The notes beneath the pieces were generated by a model. The model did not search any database. It had not been told where the DNA came from and saw only the letters and a list, made by a program, of their open reading frames with translations. This document shows, piece by piece, positions 1 to 8,647 of a stretch of DNA of 64,000 nt. The first letter of the stretch is position 1. Each line of letters starts with the position of its first letter. Origin of the DNA: Acinetobacter populi (lineage in GTDB: Bacteria > Pseudomonadota > Gammaproteobacteria > Pseudomonadales > Moraxellaceae). The DNA lies in the NCBI RefSeq assembly GCF_002174125.1, contig NZ_NEXX01000001.1, positions 868,001 through 932,000 of the forward strand. Reading direction: 5' to 3'. The translations under genes were made by a program, and so were the position numbers.

Positions 1-231
1 CAGGCTTTAGATCTTCGCGCTGCTTGTTTATATAGATGATGATATTTTTATGAATTATTAAAAATATCAATTGTTTGATGAAAATTATCTTGAATATACA
101 TACCAGTTGTATCACACAAATGATAATCAATCTATTTTTCAAATAAAAAACATTAATATTATCGGTTTTTAAAATTATTCAACTGGCCTTATATTTCCCT
201 TTATCAACAGATCATTGCGGAGAGAAACATC
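1..231. other. AT-rich non-coding region before the first gene
   Basis: No convincing coding sequence is seen. The stretch is strongly AT-rich and probably carries the promoter of the DUF2061 gene, whose ribosome binding site GGAGAG lies just before its ATG. No terminator or structured RNA is recognised here. Confidence 0.5.
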
Positions 232-489
232 ATGGCACATATTCAGCATTTTATTCAGAATAATCAGCGTACCTTAAAAAAGACCTTAAGCTATTACATC
301 ATGCACATTAGCATTGCAATGTTAGTCGCTTATGTTGTCACAGGCAATCTGTGGATCGCCATGACTTTAAGTTTACTTGAACCTACCGTTCAGGCAGTTG
401 CATTTTTCTTTCATGAGAAAGTATGGGCAATCAAACCTGCCAAAACGGAACAAATACCCAATCAACAGGACATGATCACGCAACACTAA
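232..489 (+). CDS. DUF2061 small membrane protein
   Basis: An 85-residue protein of the DUF2061 type. A short basic N-terminus contains KKTLSYYIMH. Two hydrophobic segments follow (about residues 22-40 and 42-60), with the family-like pattern of a Gly-Asn turn, an EP motif in the second helix and a nearby HEKVW. It probably sits in the inner membrane; its function is unknown. A GGAGAG site precedes the ATG. The gene stands alone and is closed by a clear hairpin terminator. Confidence 0.8.
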   Translation: MAHIQHFIQNNQRTLKKTLSYYIMHISIAMLVAYVVTGNLWIAMTLSLLEPTVQAVAFFFHEKVWAIKPAKTEQIPNQQDMITQH

Positions 490-527
490 AATACTGTGAT
501 ATCTGTTGTCTCTCTTTTTTTAACTTA

Positions 528-563
528 AAAGGCAATCTGGAATTTTTAGATTGCCTTTCTTCC
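528..563 (+). terminator. Rho-independent terminator after the DUF2061 gene
   Basis: AAAGGCAATCT and AGATTGCCTTT form a perfect 11-bp stem around a 9-nt loop, and the right arm runs into a T-rich tail. It lies 39 bp after the DUF2061 stop and before the LysR gene. Confidence 0.85.
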
Positions 564-615
564 AAATTCATTAGATGATCCTATAAATACAGCCAAAAAT
601 TATTTCTTTTAAATT

Positions 616-1491
616 ATGAAAATTGCCACGTTTAGCGCGTTTATCAAAGTCATGGAAACCGGTTCAATCTCTATTGCCGCAGAAAAATTGTATTTAACCC
701 AGCCAGCAGTAACCAAACGTATTCATGGTCTGGAAAATTATCTAGGCATTAAATTATTTGAATCTGTGGGACGTGGTATTCAGCCTACACAAGCAGCATA
801 CCATATTTTACCCCGCATCAAACAATGGTTAAGTGAACTCGAAGATATTCAACGTGATATTAGTCAGTCACAGGACCGAATACAAGGTAAACTCAAAATC
901 GGTACCAGCCATCACATCGGCTTACATCATCTGCCAAAATACTTAAAGTCTTTTGCACAGGACTATCCGCAAGTTGAATTAGAGGTACAATTTGTTGATT
1001 CAGAACAGGCACACCAATTGGTTTTAGCGGGAGAAATTGAGCTTGCCTTTTTAACTTTGCCGCCGCAATCCGATATCCGTTTACATTATCAACCCTTATG
1101 GCAAGATCCACTCACTTTTGTTGTTGCACCCTTTCATCCATTGGCACAACAACAGGAACTCACCCTAAATGATTTAATCAACTACCCAAGTTTACTACCT
1201 TCTGCACATACCTATACCAGTCAAATCACCTTGGCAGAATTTGAAAAACGTGGCTTAAAACTACAAGCTTCCATGAGTACCAATCCGCTGGAATCGATTC
1301 GTATGTTGGTATCCATTGGTTTAGGCTGGTCGGTTTTACCACAGACGTTAATCAATCAGGATCTAAAAGTATTGGATCTAAATTTACAGTTAAAACGTCA
1401 ATTGGGTTTGGTTTGGCATCCCGAACGAAACCAATCCAAAGCAGCTCAAACCCTGATTAATCTCATACAGCAGAACTTGCAATTTCAATAA
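616..1491 (+). CDS. LysR-family transcriptional regulator
   Basis: A 291-residue LysR-type regulator of normal family length. The N-terminal winged helix-turn-helix (about residues 1-60) has the typical core AAEKLYLTQPAVTKRI. A linker helix and an effector-binding domain (about 90-290) follow, including GKLKIGTSHHIGLHHLP. The regulon and ligand cannot be read from the sequence. The nearest neighbours are a DUF2061 gene upstream and a convergent esterase gene, so no divergent target gene gives a hint. It is a cytoplasmic DNA-binding protein. Confidence 0.9.
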   Translation: MKIATFSAFIKVMETGSISIAAEKLYLTQPAVTKRIHGLENYLGIKLFESVGRGIQPTQAAYHILPRIKQWLSELEDIQRDISQSQDRIQGKLKIGTSHHIGLHHLPKYLKSFAQDYPQVELEVQFVDSEQAHQLVLAGEIELAFLTLPPQSDIRLHYQPLWQDPLTFVVAPFHPLAQQQELTLNDLINYPSLLPSAHTYTSQITLAEFEKRGLKLQASMSTNPLESIRMLVSIGLGWSVLPQTLINQDLKVLDLNLQLKRQLGLVWHPERNQSKAAQTLINLIQQNLQFQ

Positions 1492-1511
1492 ATTCAATAG
1501 CTATGATATGT

Positions 1512-1552
1512 AGTACCCGAATTCAACCACATCAGTTTTATTCGGGTACTTT
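1512..1552. terminator. Bidirectional hairpin between the LysR and esterase genes
   Basis: AGTACCCGAAT and ATTCGGGTACT form a perfect 11-bp stem with a 17-nt loop between two convergent genes. The T-tract is short on the plus strand (TTTC) and absent on the other, so terminator strength is uncertain. Confidence 0.65.
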
Positions 1553-1571
1553 CACAAAGCGACTACTATCA

Positions 1572-2915
1572 TTATTTGTGTTGCTGAAACAACCAGTCAC
1601 GGATACCCTCAATGGTATAAGCAATACGCCATGTATTACGATGGCCCGCAGCACCCGCTGTACTTTGACCCGCAGGAATGACTGTACCCTTTTTAAAAGC
1701 AACATAATACACATTACTGTCAGGGCCTGATTGCTGAATATTTTTGACATCGCGATCAAACTGGGCTGCATCGGCATTGGCATCCCATACTGCACGGGTC
1801 ACTTTAGCCCCATTTTGTGCGAGAGTTTGCGTGATGGCATTCATACCCGGATACGCTTTGCTATCATCTTCGGAAACAACGATCCATAATTTATTTTTTG
1901 CCATGGGTATAGTCTTATTGGCATCCCATTGTCCCGCCACCAGAAAAGAGGCTGCAAATAAATCAGGGTATTTAATGTTCAATGCAATACTGGTCATACA
2001 GCCACCTGATTGACCTGTGGTATATAAACGATTGTGATCAATCGAATATTGTTTTTGCAATGCTTGCAGCAGGCGGACCGTAATATCTGCATATACCGAG
2101 GTTTGATCATTGTCATTTGCCAAAGCAACCGGATATTGCGGTGCCAGCACAAAAGCGGCATGCTTGCTTTGGGATTCTGGACTGGCCCAGACTGTAGCAC
2201 CTAGACCCTGTGCCAATGTTGCATATGGATTTGGACCTGTCACACCCAAATCATGCATAAACAAAACCAGCGGGTATTGACGATTGGCATCATAATCTTT
2301 TGGTACATATAAATTATAATCCAGCGTTAATCCAGTTTCCGGATCAGTAAATTTAAACTGTTTAAAATCATCAACAATCAGATTACTTTGACGTGTATTG
2401 GATAATGGTTTTGCTGGTGGTGTATAGGATTTGCCCGAGACTGTGGTAATTTTTTCTGCCTGAGTGACCACCACGGAAGCCTGACTAAGTACAGGACCTT
2501 GAGCATTATAAGTACTTGCATTTTCATCATTGACATTCAATTCAATAATGACAAAACGACCATCTTTGGCAATACTATTTTTCTCAGCCCAATCACTCGC
2601 ATAAACTTTTGTGATATTATGGTTGGACACACTAAAGGTATGGGTCGTTAACGATTTATTTTTAATCGGCACATCATATTCAACAATAACAGCAGTAGTA
2701 CGCTGACCATCACCAAATACTTCTGTTACTGCAGTAACAGCGCGAATATGCTCGCTATAAAAGACAGAATCCTGCATACCACCTGATTTTTTATTATTCG
2801 TACCATTTGGTATCTCTGCCTGCATCTGTACCGATCCCGTTTCAGCCTGAGCTAAAGAGATATTTCCGATCCCCATACCCAGAATCATTAAACTATTTAA
2901 CAGCGTCTTATTCAT
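1572..2915 (-). CDS. Secreted alpha/beta-hydrolase, esterase with Ig-like N-terminal domain
   Basis: A 447-residue protein with a Sec signal peptide (residues 1 to about 24, ending SLAQA). Residues of about 40-190 look like the Ig-like N-terminal domain found in EstA-type esterases. The C-terminal half is an alpha/beta hydrolase of the PHB-depolymerase/prolyl-oligopeptidase-like kind. It contains YPLVLFMHDLG and the nucleophile elbow GQSGG, with the serine near residue 303. It probably hydrolyses ester bonds in the periplasm or outside the cell; the substrate is unknown. The gene is monocistronic and convergent with the LysR gene. Confidence 0.8.
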   Translation of the reverse strand: MNKTLLNSLMILGMGIGNISLAQAETGSVQMQAEIPNGTNNKKSGGMQDSVFYSEHIRAVTAVTEVFGDGQRTTAVIVEYDVPIKNKSLTTHTFSVSNHNITKVYASDWAEKNSIAKDGRFVIIELNVNDENASTYNAQGPVLSQASVVVTQAEKITTVSGKSYTPPAKPLSNTRQSNLIVDDFKQFKFTDPETGLTLDYNLYVPKDYDANRQYPLVLFMHDLGVTGPNPYATLAQGLGATVWASPESQSKHAAFVLAPQYPVALANDNDQTSVYADITVRLLQALQKQYSIDHNRLYTTGQSGGCMTSIALNIKYPDLFAASFLVAGQWDANKTIPMAKNKLWIVVSEDDSKAYPGMNAITQTLAQNGAKVTRAVWDANADAAQFDRDVKNIQQSGPDSNVYYVAFKKGTVIPAGQSTAGAAGHRNTWRIAYTIEGIRDWLFQQHK

Positions 2916-2988
2916 CTCAACCTCGTTCTATACGTCTAAATATTTATAAAATCTTTCAAATTTAAAATCAGTTTTATCTAAAAATGTA

Positions 2989-3813
2989 TTAGTGATGCTC
3001 AGCCAAGATTGCCAGTTTTTCCTGTGCCGTCGAATCCCCTGCCTGTGCGGCTTTTTGATACCATAATAGCGCCTGTTGAAAATCTTGAGTTACGCCAAGA
3101 CCATGTTCATACATACGCCCCAAAGCAAGCATGGCTGGTGCTGCAATAATATCTCCACGCTGTGCTGAAACAGCATACCATTGCAACGCTGCCTGATAAT
3201 CCTGTTTTACACCAATACCCTGTTCATATAAAGTGGCCAGTTGATATGCGCCAGTAATATCGCCACGATTGGCAGCAAGCTGATTATATTGAAAAGCCTT
3301 TGCAGTATTCTGTAACTTGCCTTCCTGCTGATAAATCTGGCCCAAATAACGGGGTGCCTTCATGTCACCTAATGTTGTGGCACGTTGAAACCAATCTTGT
3401 GCCTTTACCAGATCTTTACTAACACCCAGCCCCTTGAAAAAAGTAATCCCTAGGTCGGTCATGGCACGTACCGAACCCTGTTCGGCAGCAGTATTTAATA
3501 AAGTTAATGCCTGTGCATCATCGTTTATCCCATAACGTCCATCCTGATAGGCTTCGGCCAAATGCACCATTGCAGACAAATGACCTTGTTTGGCTGCCTG
3601 TGTTAAATATTGCAATGCCTGAACCTGATCACCCGCAGTATTGGCCTGTTCATACAAATCATAAAGCTGCTCGGCATCAGTACTTTGTTGTACCACTACT
3701 GGATTAGAATCCTGAGTTGTTGCTTGTTTTATCGAAGGGGATATCTGACAGCCCGCTATATTCCCCAGCAAAAATAGTACGCATATGAGCCTAAATACAT
3801 TAAAACCAACCAT
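2989..3813 (-). CDS. Sel1-repeat lipoprotein
   Basis: A 274-residue protein. The N-terminus is a lipoprotein signal with lipobox NIAGC at about residues 18-22, so it is predicted to be membrane anchored in the periplasm. From about residue 55 to the end it consists of roughly five Sel1-type (TPR-like) repeats, for example AMTDLGITFFKGLGV and ALGRMYEHGLGV. Such repeats usually mediate protein-protein contacts, often in envelope or stress functions. The partner is unknown. The gene lies 73 bp upstream of the esterase on the same strand. Confidence 0.85.
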   Translation of the reverse strand: MVGFNVFRLICVLFLLGNIAGCQISPSIKQATTQDSNPVVVQQSTDAEQLYDLYEQANTAGDQVQALQYLTQAAKQGHLSAMVHLAEAYQDGRYGINDDAQALTLLNTAAEQGSVRAMTDLGITFFKGLGVSKDLVKAQDWFQRATTLGDMKAPRYLGQIYQQEGKLQNTAKAFQYNQLAANRGDITGAYQLATLYEQGIGVKQDYQAALQWYAVSAQRGDIIAAPAMLALGRMYEHGLGVTQDFQQALLWYQKAAQAGDSTAQEKLAILAEHH

Positions 3814-3953
3814 TGATTTCTCTTTTGGTGTAAATTTATTTTTATGATCTTAGAGTTAAATCATGTAGTAAAATTGAAGATGATGTTATTCGACATCACT
3901 TATCCACTAAAAAAATAAAACATTGAATCTGTAATTTTTATCACGATACTAAT

Positions 3954-3987
3954 ATAGACAGCTACACTAAATAGACAGCTATGCTAA
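3954..3987. repeat. Two-copy 17-bp tandem repeat upstream of the Sel1 gene
   Basis: ATAGACAGCTACACTAA is followed directly by ATAGACAGCTATGCTAA, with two differences. It lies in the 266-bp gap between the HAD gene and the Sel1 gene, about 140 bp before the Sel1 start. No other feature is recognised in this gap. Confidence 0.7.
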
Positions 3988-4079
3988 AAACCACATATTT
4001 TAAATCTATGTGATAGAAACCACGCCATGCTTTTTTTATATCGTAGACCAGCAATAGTTCCTATCATCTTATTCTTTGT

Positions 4080-4730
4080 TTAAATCGACCAGTCCTGAAT
4101 ATCCCACTGTTGTGCCTGTGCCAGTTTTTCCAGACGATCATCCGGATTAACAGCAATGGCATGGTTTGCATATTCCAATAAAAAACGATCATTAATCGAA
4201 TCGGAATAAGCCCATGATTCAGATACAGGCCGTCCATTTAACCATTGATCCAACCGTTTTAATTTACCTGTTTGATAACACGGCAAACCAGCGACTTTGC
4301 CAGTATATTTTCCATCAATGACTTCTGCATTGGTGGCAATAATATTGTGAATACCAAACGCGCGAAAAATTGGTGCCGTAATAAAATCACTGGTCGCTGT
4401 AATCCCCACAATTTCATGCCCCAGATCCTGATGTTTTTTGATGGCTGCAAAGCCCTTGGGACGCATCTGTGGTCGAATGACTTTTTGCATAAACACATCA
4501 TGTAAAGCACTTAAATAATGGTTGTCATGCCGGGTCAGAAAATCAAACACAAACTCATTATAGGCTATCGGATCAAGCTGCCCTGCTTTGTAATCCTGAT
4601 AAAACTTATCATTCATTTGGCGGTGATATACCGGGTCGACCAGCCCTTCATTTACCAGAAACTCTCCCCAGGAATGATCCGAATCGGTATTTAGTAGAGT
4701 ATGATCCAGATCAAACAACGCCAATTTCAT
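4080..4730 (-). CDS. HAD-superfamily hydrolase, subfamily IB (SerB-like phosphatase)
   Basis: A 216-residue cytoplasmic HAD phosphatase. Motif I is FDLDHTLLNTD at residues 6-16, holding the nucleophile and acid aspartates. Motif II is GITATSD at about residue 109, motif III is the lysine in GKLKRLD, and motif IV is YSDSINDRFLL. This layout fits the HAD-IB group that includes phosphoserine phosphatase, but the size and cap region do not prove that substrate. It is divergent from rppH, with about 230 bp between the two starts. Confidence 0.85.
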   Translation of the reverse strand: MKLALFDLDHTLLNTDSDHSWGEFLVNEGLVDPVYHRQMNDKFYQDYKAGQLDPIAYNEFVFDFLTRHDNHYLSALHDVFMQKVIRPQMRPKGFAAIKKHQDLGHEIVGITATSDFITAPIFRAFGIHNIIATNAEVIDGKYTGKVAGLPCYQTGKLKRLDQWLNGRPVSESWAYSDSINDRFLLEYANHAIAVNPDDRLEKLAQAQQWDIQDWSI

Positions 4731-4961
4731 GAAAAGCCTCAGATTTAGTAGGGTTTATTAATTACTTTATAAATAGATAAAATATTAACAAACCTTCAAT
4801 AATTTAGTAAAAAAAATGTAATTCTGTTACCGCAAAGAGCAGAAATTCGTTAAGATCATAACAATTTCAATTGCTTTGACTTCGCGATTACTCGATGAGC
4901 ATGATATAGCAACTCATCCTGCTCGCAAAGTCCATAACATAGATAAATATTTAGGTGCCAA
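4731..4961. promoter_or_regulatory. Shared upstream region of the HAD gene and rppH
   Basis: A 231-bp gap between divergent starts. It must hold promoters for both genes. It is AT-rich on the HAD side, and I see no clear operator or hairpin. Confidence 0.4.
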
Positions 4962-5447
4962 ATGATCGATTCTGAAGGTTTCCGACCCAATGTCGGGATC
5001 ATCTTGGCAAATGACGCTGGACAAGTACTATGGGCAAAACGCATTGGACACAATGCTTGGCAATTTCCACAAGGAGGCATCCAATATGGTGAAACTCCTG
5101 AACAGGCTTTATATCGGGAATTATATGAAGAAGTTGGATTACTGCCGGAGCATGTGGAAATTATTGCACAAACCCGAGGTTGGCTAAGGTATCGTTTGCC
5201 ATATCGCTACATTCGAACAGACTCCAATCCTGTATGTATTGGACAAAAACAGAAATGGTTTTTATTGCGCCTTGTAGGTACGCAAAAAAATATTTCCTTA
5301 CAGACCACAGATCCTGCCGAGTTTGACGAATGGCAATGGGTAAGTTACTGGTATCCACTTGGACAAGTGGTAAATTTTAAACGAGATGTTTACCGACGAG
5401 CACTGTCCGAACTCTGTTTGCACTTACCTTTTCGGCACTCATCTTGA
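4962..5447 (+). CDS. rppH: RNA pyrophosphohydrolase RppH
   Basis: A 161-residue NUDIX hydrolase. It removes pyrophosphate from the 5' triphosphate end of mRNA and so starts RNase E-dependent decay. The N-terminus ([16 protein letters not shown]) and WQFPQGGI are typical of RppH/YgdP. The complete Nudix box GX5EX7REUXEEXGU spans residues 38-60 (Glu44, Arg52, Glu53, Glu56, Glu57). Length matches the family (about 160-175). It is followed after 39 bp by ptsP, a pairing also seen in other gammaproteobacteria, suggesting co-transcription. Confidence 0.95.
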   Translation: MIDSEGFRPNVGIILANDAGQVLWAKRIGHNAWQFPQGGIQYGETPEQALYRELYEEVGLLPEHVEIIAQTRGWLRYRLPYRYIRTDSNPVCIGQKQKWFLLRLVGTQKNISLQTTDPAEFDEWQWVSYWYPLGQVVNFKRDVYRRALSELCLHLPFRHSS

Positions 5448-5486
5448 TTTACTTAGGAACAGCACATTTAATCAGGGAATAAATTC

Positions 5487-7784
5487 ATGGCAAATACAAT
5501 GCAACTTGAAACCTTAAGACGTATCGTGCAAGAGGTCGATGCCTCGCCAAGTTTGCATGAAGCGCTTGATGTGATGGTGAATCAGGTTGCAGAAGCCATG
5601 GATGCCGATGTTTGCTCGGTCTATTTACTTGACGAACGTAACCATCGCTATGTACTCATGGCATCCCACGGTTTAAAACTTGAAGCTGTAGGCAATGTTT
5701 CTTTAGATACCAGTGAAGGGCTGGTCGGCTTAGTTGGACAACGCGAAGAAATTGTCAATCTGGAACATGCACCAAAACATGAACGCTTTATTTATTTACC
5801 CGAAACAGGTGAAGAAGTCTTTAATTCATTTTTAGGTGTGCCCATCATGTATCGCCGCAAAGTCATGGGCGTGATGGTAATTCAGAATCAGGAAAGCCAG
5901 CATTTTAGTGAAGCTGCCGAATCCTTTTTGGTCACCTTATGTGCGCAACTTTCCGGTGTTATTGCCCATGCCCATGTGGTTGGCAATATTGATGTTTTTC
6001 GCAAACCGTCCAGTGGACCAAGTTATCAAACTTATCAAGGCGTTGCCGGTGCAGATGGGATTGCGCTAGGTCGTGCTGTCATTCTTTATCCTGCCGCAGA
6101 TCTTAACTCAATTCCAGACCGTGAAGCAGAAGACATTAGTATAGAACTGGAACTTTTAGGTAAAGCTGTTTTTGCGGTACGTGAAGACATTAAAAATCTT
6201 GATGCAAAAATGCAGGATTCCCTAATGTCAGAAGAACGTGCTTTATTCAGCGTATTTCTACGTATGCTCGATGACAATGCACTGCCTGCCGAAATCAGCG
6301 CTTTGATTCGGGAGGGTCATTGGGCACAAGGTGCTGTGCGTCGGGTGATCGAAAAGCATGTCAATATTTTTGCACAAATGGAAGATGGTTATCTGCGTGA
6401 ACGAGTATCCGATCTTAAAGATCTCGGTCGACGTATTCTTGCTCATCTACAAACTGCCGATACCAGCCACAAGGAAATTACCGAAGATACCATTTTAATT
6501 GGTGAAGAAATCAGTACCGCGGCGCTGGTTGAAATGCCGATTGGTAACATTGCCGCAATTGTCACCACTGAAGGTGCAGCCAATTCGCATATGGTAATTG
6601 TCGCACGGGCACTGGGTATTCCAACTGTTGTTGGTGTGACTGAATTACCAATCAGTACGCTGGACGATGCCGAGATTATCGTCGATGCCTATCAAGGTCG
6701 GGTGTTTGTACATCCACCACGACGTTTACGTACCCGTTATAAAGAAATTAAAAAAGACGAAGATCAGATCGCCAAAGACCTAAAACAGTATGAAACCAAA
6801 AGCGCCATTACGCCTGATGGTGTTGCTATGCCGCTGTTTGTTAATACCGGTCTAATGATTGATGTGGTTCGTGGTGTACAACGTGGTGCCAAAGGTGTCG
6901 GGCTCTATCGCAGTGAGATTCCGTTCATGCTACGGGAACGTTTTCCCGGTGAAGAAGAACAACGTGCAATTTATCGCCAACAACTGAGTCACTTTGCCAA
7001 TAAACCTGTGGTGATGCGTACGCTTGATATCGGTGCCGACAAAGATTTGCCTTACTTTTCGATTGAAGAAGAAAACTCGGCGTTGGGCTGGCGAGGTATC
7101 CGTTTCACGCTGGATCATCCGGAAATTTTTTCTTCACAAATCCGTGCCATGCTCAAGGCAAGTATTGGTCTGAATAATCTGCATATTCTATTGCCAATGA
7201 TCACAAGCGTTAGTGAAGTTGAAGAAGCACTCTATCTGCTTGACCGCGACTTAAGTGCAGTTCAGGAAGAAGAACAAGTCAAAATCACCCGGCCAAAAGT
7301 TGGGATCATGATTGAAGTTCCCAGTATTCTGCTGCAAATTGACGAATTTTCCGAACTGGTCGATTTCTTCTCTGTCGGTTCAAATGACCTCATTCAGTAT
7401 TTACTCGCGGTTGACCGAAACAATCCCCGCGTTGCCAGTGTTTATTCGCACTTTCATCCAGCAATTCTCCGGGCACTGACCAAACTGGTCAAAGAATGTC
7501 ATCAATATGACAAACCCATTAGCCTTTGTGGTGAAATGGCAGGTGACCCACTTACTGCAATCTTATTGATGGCGATGGGCTTTAATACCCTGTCAATGAG
7601 CTCTAGTAATATCCTGCGTGTGCGTAAGGCCATCTGCCATGTACCGATGACAGATGCACAAGACTTGTTAGAGCAAGTTTTAAAACTCAACAATCCGTTG
7701 ATGATTAAAAGCTTAATTGAACATTATTTTAGAACTCATGGACTGGCGGATATGGTGAAATCCAATCGGACTGTAACTGTTTAA
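5487..7784 (+). CDS. ptsP: Phosphoenolpyruvate-protein phosphotransferase PtsP (nitrogen PTS enzyme I)
   Basis: A 765-residue protein that takes phosphate from PEP and passes it to NPr in the nitrogen-related PTS. Domains in order: a GAF sensor (about 1-160), the enzyme I N-terminal HPr-binding domain (about 180-300), a swivelling phosphohistidine domain with the active-site His368 in NSHMVIVAR, and a C-terminal PEP-binding TIM barrel (GLYRSEIPFM, SLCGEMAGD). Length and order match PtsP rather than sugar-PTS enzyme I, which lacks GAF. No HPr or EIIA gene lies nearby. Confidence 0.95.
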   Translation: MANTMQLETLRRIVQEVDASPSLHEALDVMVNQVAEAMDADVCSVYLLDERNHRYVLMASHGLKLEAVGNVSLDTSEGLVGLVGQREEIVNLEHAPKHERFIYLPETGEEVFNSFLGVPIMYRRKVMGVMVIQNQESQHFSEAAESFLVTLCAQLSGVIAHAHVVGNIDVFRKPSSGPSYQTYQGVAGADGIALGRAVILYPAADLNSIPDREAEDISIELELLGKAVFAVREDIKNLDAKMQDSLMSEERALFSVFLRMLDDNALPAEISALIREGHWAQGAVRRVIEKHVNIFAQMEDGYLRERVSDLKDLGRRILAHLQTADTSHKEITEDTILIGEEISTAALVEMPIGNIAAIVTTEGAANSHMVIVARALGIPTVVGVTELPISTLDDAEIIVDAYQGRVFVHPPRRLRTRYKEIKKDEDQIAKDLKQYETKSAITPDGVAMPLFVNTGLMIDVVRGVQRGAKGVGLYRSEIPFMLRERFPGEEEQRAIYRQQLSHFANKPVVMRTLDIGADKDLPYFSIEEENSALGWRGIRFTLDHPEIFSSQIRAMLKASIGLNNLHILLPMITSVSEVEEALYLLDRDLSAVQEEEQVKITRPKVGIMIEVPSILLQIDEFSELVDFFSVGSNDLIQYLLAVDRNNPRVASVYSHFHPAILRALTKLVKECHQYDKPISLCGEMAGDPLTAILLMAMGFNTLSMSSSNILRVRKAICHVPMTDAQDLLEQVLKLNNPLMIKSLIEHYFRTHGLADMVKSNRTVTV

Positions 7785-7873
7785 AATTGATTTCAAGGCT
7801 GTATCTATTACAGCTTTGGTATCAAGACAAGTGTTTCTTTTAGCCCTTTACCATTCAACAAGGAAAATAATAA

Positions 7874-8095
7874 ATGGATCAATCAGATCGATTGATTAGC
7901 TGTATTTTATATGCGCTAACAGGTATAGGACTGGGTATTGTAATTGCAATATACTGTTCTCTTTATGGCGTTTTAACGACAATAAATTCAATATACATTA
8001 TTATTTTCACAGCCTTGACCTGTTCCTTTATCGGTTATCTTTTCCCAAATTTGATCTCTCTTTTCTTTCGCTGGATGTGGAATATTTTTAAGTAA
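7874..8095 (+). CDS. Small two-helix membrane protein of unknown function
   Basis: A 73-residue hydrophobic protein with two predicted transmembrane helices (about residues 9-35 and 41-65) and a polar N-terminus MDQSDR. An AAGGAA ribosome binding site lies before the ATG, which supports real translation. I do not recognise a family. It lies 89 bp after ptsP on the same strand, separated by a weak GCTGTA/TACAGC hairpin, so co-transcription is possible but not shown. Confidence 0.6.
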   Translation: MDQSDRLISCILYALTGIGLGIVIAIYCSLYGVLTTINSIYIIIFTALTCSFIGYLFPNLISLFFRWMWNIFK

Positions 8096-8181
8096 ACTCC
8101 CCCTTATAACAAAGCCTAAAACTCTTTTAATTGTTTAAATCTCATTTAAAATAAATAACTATATCTGTTCTATATAGTATC

Positions 8182-8214
8182 GATCATTGATCATAACAAA
8201 ATAGATCAATGATC
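8182..8214. repeat. Perfect 11-bp inverted repeat between convergent genes
   Basis: GATCATTGATC and GATCAATGATC are perfect reverse complements with an 11-nt spacer. They lie between the small membrane protein gene and the thioesterase gene. There is no clear T-tract on either strand, so it may be a weak bidirectional terminator. Confidence 0.6.
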
Positions 8215-8225
8215 AATCAAAGAAA

Positions 8226-8627
8226 TTATATCTTGATCACAGTGCCCTGTGCGATGGCACACAGATACTCCCGATCTTGATGGATACAATAAATTTCAGC
8301 CACACAGACGGCCTGTTTTTTGCCAACACTTTTTGCAATGGCTTTTGCAATCAAGCGTTCACCTTGCGCAGGCTTAACATAATTAATCTTAAATTCGGAC
8401 GTTAGCGCATCACCCATTAACGCAATGCCGCCAGCAAAAGTAATGGAATTATCCGCCAGATAGCTTAATACCCCACCATGAGCAAAACCATGCTGTTGTC
8501 GATGCTGCTCACCTAATACAATGCCTATTTCAACTTCATTCTCTGAAATGACTTTTAAGGTTGCACCCATAAACTGGCTAAAAGGTTGTGATTTAAAAAT
8601 CTGATCGGCGGTATTTTGAATATCCAT
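8226..8627 (-). CDS. PaaI-type hotdog-fold thioesterase
   Basis: A 133-residue single hotdog-fold protein. The active-site signature HGFAHGGVLSYLADN (about residues 46-60) contains the HGG turn and the ADN that fit PaaI-like acyl-CoA thioesterases. It probably hydrolyses acyl-CoA thioesters in the cytoplasm. Its stop lies far from the next plus-strand gene. Its start is 20 bp after the stop of the upstream AidB-type dehydrogenase gene, so the two likely form an acyl-CoA operon. The substrate is unknown. Confidence 0.85.
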   Translation of the reverse strand: MDIQNTADQIFKSQPFSQFMGATLKVISENEVEIGIVLGEQHRQQHGFAHGGVLSYLADNSITFAGGIALMGDALTSEFKINYVKPAQGERLIAKAIAKSVGKKQAVCVAEIYCIHQDREYLCAIAQGTVIKI

Positions 8628-8647
8628 ATTCCATTCCTTTTTAAAAA

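Noticed and set aside
8182..8214. GATC-rich inverted repeat considered as a Dam-regulated or operator site
   Set aside because: It lies between convergent gene ends, so it is more simply a weak terminator; no promoter is next to it.
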